The position numbers and the translations under genes were made by a program. Shown piece after piece: positions 29,601 to 44,600 of a stretch of 64,000 bases of DNA (position 1 is its first letter; the number at the start of each line of letters is the position of its first letter). Origin of the DNA: Limanda limanda. Lineage: Eukaryota; Chordata; Actinopteri; Pleuronectiformes; Pleuronectidae. The notes beneath the pieces are model-generated. The model searched no databases and had not been told where the DNA came from. It saw only the letters and a list, made by a program, of their open reading frames with translations. The stretch covers positions 23,945,893 through 24,009,892 of the forward strand of contig NC_083644.1 of NCBI RefSeq assembly GCF_963576545.1. Direction: 5' to 3'.

Positions 29601-32600
29601 GCCTCTCGCCCCTTCACTATCTGCATGTTTGAGACTGAATATTTTGCAGCAGCAACGATGACACAACACGACATGTTCTGTTCTGTTACATCAGTGGACA
29701 ACATGTAGACGTGAGGACAAGAGGCCTTATGTTGTTGTAGTATTTATAACAAGATTGAATAAGCTTCTCCCTTTTTTCTGGAGCTTGTTCATGTTGGTAG
29801 GAATTGGCAGGAAAGAATTCAGAGGTATCTGCAGCAAAAACTCTAGAACAGACACCACTTGCTACTACAGTCACCACCGTAATGCTAAAGTTAGAGTGTA
29901 GCTGTTATGTTTTCCTAGCAGGGACCTTTAAGGTCAGGTGTTGTGGACAAGCGCTAAGATCTTTGTGGTTATTAGCCATCTGTTTTGGGGTCAGTACATG
30001 TGTGAGTAACTCTAAGAGGCCATAATCTGTTCTTTGTTAAAAAGTGTTTAACCATATTTTGTTTGGGTCTGTGTGTGTCATTTGTTCTCTCAACAGATAA
30101 TTCCACCAGGAGGGAACACATCATTTGATGTGGTGTTTCTCGCTCGAGTGGTTGGGAATGTTGAGAACACTTTATTTATTAACACATCACATCATGGAGT
30201 GTTTACATACCAGGTACAGACTTGAATCAAGCAGTTTTTTAAAGTATTTTTTTTATTATCACAAGTGCTACTAACCTTTTCTTTCCTTCTCTGTCTGGAA
30301 GGTTTTTGGGGTCGGCATCCCAAACCCCTACAGACTTCGGCCCTTCATTGGGGCTCGAGTCCCAGTAAACAGCAGCTTTTCACCTCTAATACACATCCAC
30401 AACCCATACAGTGAACCACTGCAGGTAACCTTGGGAAATGAGACTCTCTGATGGTTATATTTGCATGTGTTCGAGTTATTTTTTTATAAACAGTTAGATT
30501 GACTTGTCATTTCTGTGTGTGTTGCTTTCTTCTGCCCTGCTCCAGGTTGTTGAGATGTACTCCAGTGGTGGGGATCTACATCTGGAGCTGCCCACAGGTC
30601 AACAAGGAGGCACTGGAAAATTGTGGGTGAGTTTCATGTCACCGCTTCCTGTTGGTTGTCGTTCCTGGGTTACAGATTACTGACAGTTGAGACCAGGTTA
30701 CCCATGCTGACCTTCTGCCTTCAGGAGATTCCTCCTTTTGAGACAAAGGGGGTGATGAGAGCCAGCTTCTCATCGAGAGATGCAGACAACCACACGGCTT
30801 TCATCAGAATTAAAACCAACGCCCCCAACGAGGACCAGTTCATCATCCTGCCTGTAGAGGTGGAGGTCACGTCAGGTGTGTTTTACTAACAGGACATTGG
30901 GCCTCATTCACCAACTGTTCCTAAAGGGATAGTTCACCCCACATTGAATATTGAGTATACTAATTGTCTACTCAACACTATGCCAATGGAGTGGGTGAGG
31001 TGTTTGAGTCCACAAAACACTTTTGTTCAAACATAGAAAAACAACATTTACCTATGCTAATTGGTAAAAACTGTCCCACACTTTCAAATTACAAAGACAT
31101 GTTCTCCATCAATATAAGAAGACAGATACAAACAATTCTGCAGTTTAAAAACGTGTCATTAATCTGATGTAGAGTTTTCTTAGAAAACTACTTGAGAACA
31201 AATTTAAGACAATTCTTAAGACAATATTGGTGAATGAGGCTTATTGTCTTAAACTCTCAATGAAGTTTTATCTGTATTTCAGCTTTGATATTTTATTTTT
31301 GCTCACTCCCTGCAGCCCCTGGCATATACTCCTCCACAGAGATGCTTGACTTTGGTACGCTGCGTTCACAAGGTACGGACAAAGCTACATTTTGCAGTTT
31401 TCAATAACATAGTGTTTTTCTGGACCTCCTTTGCTCATTATCATTTCCCATCTGCTTTTTTTTTACAGATCGTCCAAAACTGCTGAATCTACACCTATTA
31501 AATTCAGGAACAAAAGATGTTCCAATTACAGTAGGTTTAATTGGAAGACTTTAAAAATCGATTTGCTTAAATTGTTATCTTACCTCATGCGGACAACACC
31601 TTTCATTTTTATTTCAGAGTGTACGTACAACACCATCAAATGAAGCAGTCACAGTGGATTTCAAAGCAGTCACGCTAAAAGCAGGAGAGAGCAGATATAC
31701 CAAAGTAGCAAGTATTAGTTTTGATGGTAAGTTTTGTGTTTGTTTATGTACTAATAATTTACATTTGCTCTTCTAAAATATATGTGTGGTTAAGTATCTT
31801 GAATCATACATATTGTAAATCATGTGTGGTAATTTTTCCCTCACCTTCTGGTGAATTCAGTATCTCTCTCAGATATATTTATTGTCCATAACTCCTGAAT
31901 GAATATAGTAATAATGGTAAAAATGTGCTCAACACTGATTAAGTTCCCTCCACATATGTTTCAACTTACACAAATGTAAATGTGACTTGTTGGTGGAGGC
32001 ATACAAACTCAAGGAAGTAATTCAAGAGGTTTTACTAAGCTTTTCTTTTTCTGTATGGAATTTTGACAAAGTTGCACCTACCATACACTTCCTCCATTGC
32101 CACCCTCTACTAACTTTACAACATGAGAGACGTGTCTTAAGGAAGTGCAATGACATGCACATTTCCACTGAACACAGCCTCTGAACAGTGATCCTTTGAT
32201 CATGTTAGTTTCCTTTTCACTGTTTATCAGAAACAGAAAAATCCTCTCTAAGAACTCAAGAGGGAGTTTTGTGTGTAAACAATGTTTTGTATCAAAATCC
32301 TTTAAAACTATTCTGGTTTATTCATATACAATCAGAAACATCTAGAGTCACTGTCTTTTCTTGACTTTTTCAGCTATAGAAGCTTTACATTGTCCTTACG
32401 CTAGCAGTTTCTTTCACTGTTGGCATAGTGTTGTGCAACTTCCTCTTGCAGGGCCTGGTATCTTTTGCAGCTCACTTATCTACTCTATTCATCATGTGTT
32501 TCCATTGCAGCCTCAAAAGCGAGAAGACCATATCAGTTCTCTGGTAAAATAACCGTTAAAGCAAAAGAGAAGAGCTACTCCAAGCTTGAAATCCCATACC

Positions 32601-35600
32601 AGGTCGAAGTTTTAGAAGGGTGAGTGATATCGTGGCTGTAGATGGAGACTGGGTGCCTTTATGTATTATGAAGCATAGAAGAAAACATGGTATGTCATCT
32701 CTTCTTGCAGCTACCTGGGCTTTGACCACACAGCGACATTGTTCCATATCAGGGACAGTCCTGTAGACCCGGTGGACCGACCCATTTTCCTCACAAATGC
32801 CTTTAACTTTGCAATTCGGATACACAACGTGTCCCTGCCCGAAGAGGCCAAAACCATGTTTAATGTGAGTGCCAGTAGAATGGTTTAACGGAAGTCATTC
32901 TGATTGTATAGATAAATATGCATGTATGTGTAGAAAGGAAATGACACCACCTCCTCTTTCTATTTTAGGTGCAGAACTTCAGTGCACCGATCCTTATCCC
33001 CCAACATGAGTCACGGTACATCTTCTCCCTCCTCTTCCGGCCGGTCCGACCATCCATCCACATAGACAGCAACATCCTGCTCATCACAAACGCATCAAAG
33101 TTTCACCTGCCTGTCCGGGCTTACACAGGCTTCCTGGAGGTACATACTAACCGCTGATGCAGTGAAGTTCTGTTTTCAGACTAGCTGACAAAGTCCATAG
33201 TAGTTAGAAAGGTTTTTTTTCAGGCTGATTATTTTACCAAACCACATTAAATGCCACTGCTAACATGGCAGCCACCGAGATCTACTGGGTTTAACTTCTG
33301 CCTCATGTAGGATTTGTGGAATAAACTGAATTTCCTTCTCAATTTATTGACTGGCTGTGGATATCTCAGAAGCTTTTACCTGATAAAGCGCTCCAGCAGT
33401 GTAGCTGGCTGTTCTAAAAGTTACAGTTTAGCCAGACTATTATAAGTACAGCCTAGGCAGCAATTTGTGGTTTTATTGTTTCTGATATATATTCACAGAA
33501 TTTATACATTTTATGTCCTAATATACTAAAGTATGACACATACCAAGAGGTCAAATTCAGGTTTCAACTCAGCTTTGACCCATTATGTAGTACCTGTGTT
33601 TTGTACGTAGGACAGAGTAAATATTATATGCTTTGGTCAAGATATGTCTGTGTAACGTGGTGTTTGTTCTTTGTGGCCTGGCATGAACAGCCCCTGGTCC
33701 TGCCTCCCAGTCTGAAGGAGAACCTCCTGGACTTTGGTGTACGCAGTGCAACAGACACCAGCAGCATCACATTTGTGGTTGTCAACAGTAATCCAATAGA
33801 GGTAAAAAAGATGGTGCAGCTGATAACGAAATGATTCTCAGGATTTCTAGATATTTTCTACTGTAAGAAAAGTCAATTATAAAAGGGGAAACTCCCTTGG
33901 CATGAGCCACAGTTAATTCACTGTCCAGGCACAGTTTCATTATGAACCAAAACATTTGAACACTTCTTATTATAACATAAGACATCTCTAACAGCGCCTT
34001 TTGCCTCATGCTTTCTTGCTTTCGCGAGCTACTGGTGCTACCACAAGTGTTAGGCCCCACCCAGACTGCTAGGAACCTGGGTGTGACGCCCGACAGTCAC
34101 CTCTTCCTTAATGCCAACATTACTGCAACAACCCGTTCCTGTAGATATATGCTGCACAACATCAGGAGAATACACTCACTTAGAAGTCGTTGCAGGTTCT
34201 GGTCCAGGTCCTGGTCATCTCATGCCTAGACTATTGCAACTCCCTCCTGTTAGGTCTACATGCTAGTGCCATCCGACCTCTGCAGCTCATCCAGAATGCA
34301 GCAGCTCGACTGGTCTTTAACCTAAATTGACACACTACTCCGCTTACTTAACAGGTTACCGGTGGCTCCCTGTATCCGTTTCAAAACATTAGTACTTGCG
34401 TACCATGCTGTGACCGGATCAGGTCCAGTCTACATCCAGGATATGGTCAAACCTTACCCCCCCGCATGCCCGCTCTGCATCTGCCAATCGGCTTGTTGCT
34501 CCCTCACTACGAGTTAACCACTCAGCAAAATCAAGACTGTTAGCTGTCCTGGCTCCTGAACAGCAGAAAAAGTCTACATATATTCCGCCGCAAATTAAAA
34601 ACACATCTCGTCCAACTATACCTTGAATAAAATAAACTTTTATAAAGTAGCACTTTAGTAGCACTTAGATGAAAATTGTACTTTCTTGATTCTTGTTGTT
34701 CTGGGGTTGTACCCTCATGGTTGAACGCACTTAACGTAAGTCGCTTTGGATAAAAGTGTCAGCTAAAATAAATTTTATGTAATGTAATACCACAAATAGT
34801 TTTTACTCTCTATGCAGACAGTCAGGCCTTAGAGTTTTAGCACAACTGTGGCAGGCAAAGCAGGTTTTTTCGCTAATGGAAGAATTTGTCTTTCCTTTTT
34901 TAGTCTGTGTACCTGCAAAAGGACAAATCAAAGTCCCAAAAAATACTGGAACATTTTTCTTCTGACCCTTCTCCAGCTTGAGATTAAGTCCTGGCTGGTC
35001 ACAGGAGACAGCCTTTCCATGGAGCTGCTGAAGACAGAGAAGGGAAACGCAACTGCTGCCCTGAATCGCCTGAGAGAGCTACAGAACAATTCAGCCTCCC
35101 ATCACAAAACGGTAAGACCTTTACAGTGTCACTCCAAAGCTGCTATTGGCTTAGGTACAATGACGCTGAATTTGGTAGACATCCAAAAATGATCAATGGG
35201 GAAGGCAGGTGAGTCAGGCAGAATTGTCAACCAATCGTATACAAATGACATGTCAATATTCTTTGTCAAGTTAGGAGAAAGACAACAAGCTTCTTTACAG
35301 CTAAGAGCCAACAGCTCCCTGATGCTGAGAATCTCACCCAGAGCACCATGAGGTACTTAATAATAAAAAATAACCTTATGTTCAACATTTTCTCTCTGAA
35401 AAGGTGATACTAGCATCTGGATACTATGCAGCATTCAGAGTGACACTAGTGGCCAAGGCACTGGAGGGCACATATGATGGAGCCATACATATAACCACAG
35501 ATTATGAGGTAGGTTATCAGTGGTTTTGATGACATTCTTTTAAAGTTGTACACAACCAGCTCTCAGCCTAATGCTGACGTGAACTGTCCTTTTTCCTCAG

Positions 35601-38600
35601 ATATTAACCATCCCGGTGAAAGCTCTCATTGCAGTGGGCACATTAAACAGCTCTCCCAACCACATCATTTTACCAGCTTCATTTCCAGTGAGTACCATTA
35701 AGATGTAATTCCACCCTGGCAACAGACAGAAAATGAATTCACGTGTGAAAGTATCTTCCTGTTAAATGCACGAAGTGTTTTTGACACAATCTTTTGACAT
35801 GTTCTTTTTTCTCTTTAGGGTAAAGTTGTTCATCAGAGCTTCAGCATACAGAGCTCTTTTACACAGAAAGTGAGGCTGCAGCAGATCCGCTCCCTGACAG
35901 AGGATATACGTTTTTATTACAAACGGCTCCGCAACAACAAAGACGAGCTGGAGCCCAGGCGTAAATCTAAGGTAATAACTTCAAGGATCCAAATCAGTGA
36001 ATTAGCCATATTTGTACCAATAGACATGATCTTATTTAATTTCTTCATATTTTTTTTTTCCAGGTGGCAAATATTTATTTTGATGCCAGCTTGCAGTGTG
36101 GTGATCACTGTTATGTGGGGCTGCCATTTGTGTTTAAATGTAAGTGTTTTTTTTTTTCCTTTTGACTGTTTGTTACATTCAAATGTCATATTCAGACTGG
36201 ATTTATTGCTCTCAAAAAAAGTGGGGTGATTTTTAACATCACATTTCCTGGTTGGTACTAGTTTCCTATTTTTTTATCTCACCCTAAGCATGTTTGTGGA
36301 TCATTGTTCACTCCACACCTGTTATTATTGCAGATGTCGATGTTTTTATATAATATTTTTTATTCCAATTCAAATGTCAGACTGAGTATTCTTAAGGGTG
36401 TGTTTGCAGGATTATGCTCTAATATTATTAATTCAGTGGTATGACATAATCTCAACAATAATATCATTATCACAATAATTTCTGGAGCAATTTATAATCC
36501 ATTAAAACTTGCCATGACAGGCCTACCTTTATATTTTTAATAGTGCACCAAGTTAGAGGTTTCTTTGTTCAGTTTACATCTTAAGCTCTCTGAGAATTTC
36601 TTTCATGTCCAACCAAATTTGGTATTGTACACTGAAATATCCCTAACTGAATCAATATTGAATCAAAAGAGCTAGAAGGCCCAAATACAAGGGTTGCCCT
36701 TCAGAGGTGCCAGGCCCTAGTGGTCCTTAGGAGTGGAAGGAGAGGCCTACTGTAAGAGGAAGTTCCTTGTTTACTTGTTTTGTTGTGGTTGTGTTGTAAT
36801 GACAGTAATGAGCTGACCATATACCGGATGTTTAAATTACAACAAAATGTATTGTGTATTAGCACGATTTAACTTCATCAGATTTTTCTTAGCACTTAAA
36901 GTGCCTCTTAAAACATAACTTCACTTTTTGACTTTAAAATGGACTGCTGTGGCTTAGGGGTGGAGCAGTGGCCTAGAAGGTCGGGTGGCCGCTCCCCCCA
37001 CCTCCTTCTCTAATGCAATCACATCTAAATTGGCCTAAAGTGTCCAAATTAAATGCTAATGTTTTTTTTCTCCCACAGCTGAGTCCAAGCCTCACGGGAT
37101 GGCGTTACAGGAGGATATATGGGATGCTGATGTAGATTTTCATCAGAAACTACTCAGACGATGGAAAGAGCTGAAAGAACATACAGGACACAAGTAAGTA
37201 CAGTAAGGATTCAGTGATGTTGGGCTATGGTTATCAGATTTTACTGTTAAATTACATGTTCAGCATTGGTTAACCATTAAAAGGATGTCACAAGATGTTT
37301 CTTTTCTCACCGAAGGATCGAAGCCATCTTTGAAGTCAACACAGACCTTCAAAAAAATGTGCAAGCTAAAATAACCGCTCACCTGACCTGGCCCTCACTG
37401 ATCAACTCCTCACAACGAATTACTTTCCCTCTGACCAACACAAACAGCTCCTCTGTGAGTAGAATCAATCCACCTCTGGAATTCTTAAAAGTGTTGTTAA
37501 AGTTCTGTTTTTTAAACTGAGTTTGGAAATCTGTCTGTTTTTTCTCTGCAGAACGAGGAGGTGATTCTGCAAAATCCTTCCGACGTCCCAGTCTATGTCC
37601 AGGTTCTCCCCTTGGCCCTGTTACCCAACCCCTCAGTGTTCTCTGGAAAACTGGCTGATAGGTGAGAAATCTCTACAAATAACTGCACATTTTTTGTTCT
37701 TTATCCACTCATCTTACCCTGACAAACTTTATTTTCCAGGTTTCCATTAGGCAATTTGTCCAACATCAACATCAACACAAACACGCTTGAGTTCCAGGTG
37801 CACAGAAATCAAGTGAGTGCGACAAGGATTTAGAGAATCAGCTGGCTGGAATAACCACAGTCCTGTTGTAGCCGAGGCAGCACGTGGAAAGTGATTGGCT
37901 CTAACAAAACCTCTGTTTGTTTGGCAGACCCTATTGAAGACCAGTTCTGGGTTCGTAGAGGGCTCAACCAGACCCTTTGTGTACAACCTCCTCCTGCTGC
38001 CTGGGGAAGTTAAGTCATTCAGTATAAGATTCACTCCAATCAACAACCACAGTGTCTCCTCTCTCCTCATAGTCAGGTAATGGCCTTTTTCTTTTCTTTT
38101 TTTTAGGAACTAACCAAACAGTCCCTTAAGTAAATTTGTGATTCTCTTTTAACATTGTTTGCTTTTCTGTGACTCTATAAAGAAACAATCTGACCGTTAT
38201 TGACACAATCATACTTCATGGACGAGGTACGACGGAGAGCCTAAAAGTTGCAGGGAAGCCTCCGGGACAAGGCAGCTCACTGAGGTTTAAGATGACTGAG
38301 GCCTTTCTCAAAGACTGCACAGAGAGTGAGTTTGTGTTGCTGAGGCTCAGATCAGTGTGAACATATAGTCTGTTTTACCTCAGGCAGAATCTGTCAGCAC
38401 CAGAAAGTCTAAGCATTCACAACATGATCATAAGTAATCAGTACATTTTCAAAAGACAACAGTTACTTTTTTAAATTTTACTTCTTGCCGCTAGATACAG
38501 GTTTTCTGTATTTGTATCAGGTATTAACATCAGTCTATATAATCTAAAGTTTAATTTGTACACACAGAACCCATGAACGCCTGCATTTCTTTTATTTTTT

Positions 38601-41600
38601 TATTCTGCATTATTCTGTAACAATCTGGCATATTAGAGGAAAATGAGACCCTTTTTCAGGACTAACCTACAACTCATTATTAGGCAAACACCGTTTTCTT
38701 GTGATGTATCTATAATCTAAAATATTTCTTGGATTGCTGTCCATTAATATCCTCTGCTCTTTCTAAAATAATAAATTCAAGCATGAATAGTGACTGTAAC
38801 CAAACTAGAAAGGAATAAAATCTAATTCCTGTGTTTATGCAATACATAAAGTGATAGTGGGTGAGCAAGGGCACGTCTAAACATGATAGATCACTGATGT
38901 ACAGATAAAGAAAAGAATGAAATTCTAAGTAAACAGGCTGTATGAAAAACAGGAAGTAAAAGCCGCTTGTTCACAGTTTGACTTACGTTGAGAAAAATAA
39001 AGGAAATGCTCTATTTCCTGTTAAAACGCAGAAAGGTCCCTACGGTAGAAAGTGCATAAGTTCTCCAGTTAATCATATTTACCCCCATAAAAATATTTAA
39101 TCAGAAAAAAAAGTAGGAAATACATTTCCACATGCATTATCTAAAATAAAAGTACACTAAATCTAAATTAATTTATGACCTTTTAAATCAACAAATTGTT
39201 CTTGTTTCCAGCTATTACTCCATTAATCATTGCCCTTTGTTTATTGCAGAGACAAAAGTCAGAGAGCCGAACTTCACTCTCAAAAGAACCTTCAGGGTGG
39301 AGAACACAGGTCTGCTCCCGATCACCATCAGACCAGCAGAAATCAATGGCCAAGCTTGTGAAGGATATGGATTCAAAGTTCTCAACTGTCAAGAGTTTGC
39401 ACTTAAGCCAAATGCTTCAAAAGACCTCATCATACTGTAAGTGAACACACTGCCGTATGTGTGCGCATGTGCGTGTTTGTGCCTCTGCCCATCCACCCAC
39501 AAGCTCTATTAATACTTCGTCCTCAGCCTCTGGTGAGAAAGCCTTCAGTAAGAGGATGACTTGACTCTGTGTCTCTCTGCTGCTCCCCGCAGTTCTCCTT
39601 TTTCACCATCAAGTCCACCTATATCGTGGAAGGACACACTTGCACTTGCTGTACATTTTTCATCCCTTTACAAAGTATAAGGAAATCCCCCAAAAGTTAA
39701 AAAACACATTGAATTAATAAGAAATATTCATACAAAATATTTATCGGGATGTTTTTTAAATCAGATTTTACTCAGTGAACCAACACAGAGCATATATATA
39801 TTTTGATGTATTAGTCGGTCTGTTTATTTCCAACTTCTGACATAATAACATTTATTTCCCACATTAAATACATGTTGATTGCTGTAGATGCATATAACCT
39901 GATTACCCCCCACCAAATATTCTGCCATACATTTTTGGAAACATCATTAGTGATCCTGTACATTAACGGAGATCCAGTTTGGGAGATGACGGCTGATTCC
40001 ATTCGATGTCTAACGGATTATAGGTGTGGCTTATGAGAAATAATGCTGTCACGCCATCTGTTGCTTCCTCTTCATTTCCATGTAGTACGTGGCGAGTCAC
40101 ATTCACTGCCGTTGGCATGAGTTGTTCAGTCACTTTCAACTTTTACATGCAAACTTGTGGAGCTGTTCAGTCAGGGTGGGACTTCTTGTTTGTCTACATT
40201 CTTGTTTTTAACAGTGTACAACCATCGGCCACACTCCTGTCCCTTCCAACCTACTTTTATCTACATCACACAATCCATTAGGTTTCCACGTGTCGAACAT
40301 TTTCCTCATAGCTGACATTTTGAGCCATTATAGTTGGAATAACAAATGAAGCCTACAAAAACAACTGCTTTAGGTCTATGAACGTTTCCAAGACATTGAA
40401 AGAGCAGGGCTCAATATTGACACATCAAAATGGAATGTTGCCATTACTAATGTTATTCATTGTGCCTGTAGTTACTGTCACAAAATGTCTGCCTGTATTT
40501 CTGTCTATTAATAAATACTTTTCCTTCATCTTATAACAAATAAAAACAACACAAGAAGCCTTGATCAAATCAGTATAAGCTACTTGATCAGTTGGAAAAT
40601 AGAAAAGTTTACAGTTAATGCACAAGCACAAGCTCTTGAGCCTGTCACTATGCATGTTCTGAAAATGACAGCATTAAACAGAATTGAAAGCCCATCTCAT
40701 GAACAGTGGTGTCTTGTCACCCAGTAGATGTTTTTGATGTTACAAATGGTGCTGGAAAGTTGTCATTTTGCACACCCTGATGAATCACTTATTGTTATTT
40801 TAGAAAATGACTAGCCATTTTCAGATATAAACTCAGGAGATTATCCTGAGCTAGGTGCTTGTCTGTAAGCAGCTTTACAGTACAGTATGTTTCTTTATCA
40901 GAGTGAACATCCTACTTCTAACAGGTGAACTCATTTCGTGACTGCACCAACTCATAGGCGTGACACTTTGCATGTTTGGAAAAATACAACATTAGAAAAT
41001 AATGAGATAAATAAAGCTCTCCTCATAACCAGTGGTTTATCAGCCAATAAAGGACATTTATTGTTTTTATTTAGACAAATGGTATTTAAAAAACTACACA
41101 TACACACCATGTTGAACTAGTACTTTTTTGTCATTTTAGAAAACGACTGCCTCCTGTTGCTCACACGTTCATGAATTACAGATACCTGCCTGGCCCTCCA
41201 ACCAGCCCCCACTTATGTAGTCGTTTAACAAGCCACAGCTCATGTTCCTTGTTTACACTTAGTACGGTCACAGATCAATTAGCCACCACTTGTGTAGCTT
41301 TTATTAGTTAAAACTAAGACATTTAACTCCTTTCCTTACAGGTTTACACCCGACTTCACTTCGTCCCGAGTGATCAGGGAGCTCAAGTTGGTGACATGTG
41401 GAGGCTCTGAGTTCGTGTTTGTCCTGAATGCCTCCTTGCCCTACCACATGTTAGCTGCGTGTGCAGGGACCCTGCCCAGACCGAGCTGGGAGCTGGAGCT
41501 CTACATCATAGTGTCTCTAATAATGAGGCAAGTGTCCCTCTACATAAACCTGTAACATCAAGACAAAAAAAAAGCTAACCTGTTTTTACTTTAGTGAAAA

Positions 41601-44600
41601 TAACCTGACTTACAGTTGTTGCTTGTATTCGTGTCCCTGCAGTTCCATGTTTCTGTTGGTGATTGCCACAGCCTACTTGGAGGCTCAGAGCATCTGGGAG
41701 CCTTTTAAGAGACGAGTGTCTGTGGAATCCAACTCCTCCATGGAGACTGGGAGACCATTTAATCTCAGGGAAATTGTGCAAAATCACAGTGATCCAAAGT
41801 AAGTGTAACATGGAGAATGGAGTGTGTCGGTTATTAACTCTGAAAAAACTTGTTCTGAAAAAACTTGGACTAATGCTCCATCAGTCTAACTGACGTTGTG
41901 ATGAAAGGGCTCTGACACACAGAAAAGTCAATAGTATCTGTGGCTCACTGCTGTAATCACAGCTCACAGTTTTTGGTTTGTCTGGTACTGTAAGCACCAG
42001 TGTCTGGTACTTATCACTGACTACTTTACATGTTTAATCTGAGGTTGTCGCAGTGAATTCACCCATTAAGCACAGCATCTCCTTACTTTTGCCTTTTTCC
42101 AGAGACAAACCACAGACTGATAAAAGCTGCACCAAACAAAACTTTATTGTGCTGGTTGAAACCTAAAAAACAATTTCTAGAGTGGTATCTTTTTCATTTT
42201 TGATTATATTCAATAAATTGTTTGGTCTATAAAACATCAGAACTTCAAAGATTGTCACATTTTAGAATCTTTAACCATAAAATGTTGAGAATTTGCACAT
42301 AATAAATGTGTTCAAAGATTATTCAATTATCTAAATAGCTGCATTTCTATCAATCAACCTCATCAATTTATCAATGCAGATCTTGTCTTTGTATTCTGGA
42401 TAATGAATGGAGGCTCTAGATGGAAGGTTCAAACCTACTTTTTGGTCTTTTTAAACTCAACTTTAAATAGAAATTAGTATTGTGTAATTAATGCAGGATG
42501 TTAAATCAGCCTTTGTTGGTTCTACCTCTGTAGAGTTAGCTCAGCGCGTCAAGGGCCCTTAAGATTATAAAAGTGCTCTATTTTAGCATGTTAAACTTAA
42601 GTAAAGAAAGGTAAATATTAGAGTCACTGCCAGGAGATCCTCTGCTTGTGGATCTAAGTGGGAATCAATGAGATGTAAATATCATCTCAAGGGTTTAAAT
42701 AAAGTTGTTATGAAAAGGTGACTGTAGAGGGCAGATGCAGCATTTTCAGTGAAATTTAACAGACCTTTCTGTCAACATTTAGATCGAACGAGTACAGTGA
42801 CCCAACCCAGAACTCCAGAGGATTATATGCGTCCAGCAACGCAGCAGCGCGGGTCGGAGGCCGACAGAGCGCCACTCGCACCCTGTCCGACTCAGACAGC
42901 CAAGACAAGAGGTCCAGGATGGGCTTCGGCCGCTCACCTATGCAAGCTGCTTCCTCCCAGCTGACCAAAGGAAGTACAACCTCAGGCCAAGAAGGTCCTC
43001 CAGCTGCCTGCCAGCTAACCAACCGCAAGGCTCGCAGTACCAAACAGCTGGATCTCCAGAGTCAAAACTTAGCTGGGTCGTCGGTGCCTCACAGAGGCCT
43101 CAGCACTGACGATCCAGACTATGCCAATCTGGTAGGAGCCATGGACAACGATCTCGCCCGCCCAGAGCCACTCATTGTCGAGGCTCTGCAGGAGCAGAGT
43201 TCTCAGTCCATACAAAGCAAAGGTACACACACACGCTTGTTTCTACCTGTTGATAGTAGAAGGGGCAGGAGGTCTGTGTAATCATTTACAGGTTTTCAAT
43301 GTGTGTGAACTTATGTTGTTTGCAGTCTTGGAATCCAAAGGGAAGCTGCGGGGTAAAACAAAAGCCCAGAAGAAGAAGGAAGAGAAAGAGAAAAAATCCA
43401 CAGGAAAGACTCAGGGAGACGAGCTTAAAGATAACCTCGCCGACAACGACGACAGCTCCTCCACCACCACAGAGACCTCTAACCCAGATGTGGAGACAAA
43501 CATCAGAGAGGTCAATTATAATGTCCGAGTTCTTATCAAATATACTCTTTCCTCTGCATTCACAAAAAATATGAAATGTAATTAAATCTCTTTCCCATTA
43601 TTTCCTTCAGGAACCAGTGACAAAGAAAGGCAGGACAGTAACCACTGGGAAAGTGAAAGAAGAAACTTCAAATTTCCTCATCAAGCCCAAAACCAAGAAA
43701 CAAGGAACCACCAAGAAAGAGACCCAAGCAGAAAAATCCAGGTTTGCGTAAAATTAAAAGTGACAGCGATTATTTTTGTTAGTTTTTTGGTCCTCGTTTT
43801 GACAAATAACTTTTGTCCTCAGTTCTCTGGAGCTGCCATATATAACACCACTGGAGAACAAGCAGCGTAAGAGCTTCACTTCCAAAGCTCTTCACCCTCT
43901 CACCAACATCCCAAAGACCAAACCCCTGCAGAAACAGAGATGTGAGTTTTCTTCAGTTTGAATGCCGTCACTTTGCCTTTCGCGACACTATGAGCTGTGT
44001 TTGTGACACAAAGACGTTTGTTTTGGCAGTTGATGGGAAGCTGGACGACGGGCGCCCCTCTCTGCTGGCAAAACTCTTGTCCAGCGGCGGCTCTGCCCCT
44101 GAACCGGGCCACAGCAGCAGCTCTGAGGGCGAGAAGGACTTTGCTTCCCCAGAGTGGGATGTGCCTGTTTCGAAAAACAGCGTCCGTAAGTCGAGACCTG
44201 AATCCATCCTGTCGTGTTCAGCTGTCTGACCCTGTCCGATCTTTTGATTAAACTGATTGATCTTTGTCCTGTGCCACAGAAGCAGATAGTCTTCAGCAGA
44301 TCTCCCTCCAGACAATTATTGCTGACCCTTTCCTGAAGAGATCCGCCCCCTGCTCCCCTCCACCAACCTCGCCCAGCTTACTGCCCCGAGGCAGCTACAG
44401 CAGTGTGCTCAACAGTAACAGGTATCCCCAGCGTCACTTACACAACCTAACATCACCAATAAATTGTATGCAGAGCTTTTTATAAACATCTATGGTTCAG
44501 AGGGAAGTCAGTCCCAGAACTTTCTCTGTCTTGCTCGCTCGCTCTCTTTCTCCCTCTCTCTCCCTCTCTCGCTGACATCCAGACACACACACACACACCC

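Larger units (their letters stand above)
27301..30096 (+). other. tmem131: tmem131 intron 5
   Basis: 2.8 kb, holding the short repeat at 28300-28437 and the repeat at 29323-29480. No coding exon seen. Confidence 0.6.
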
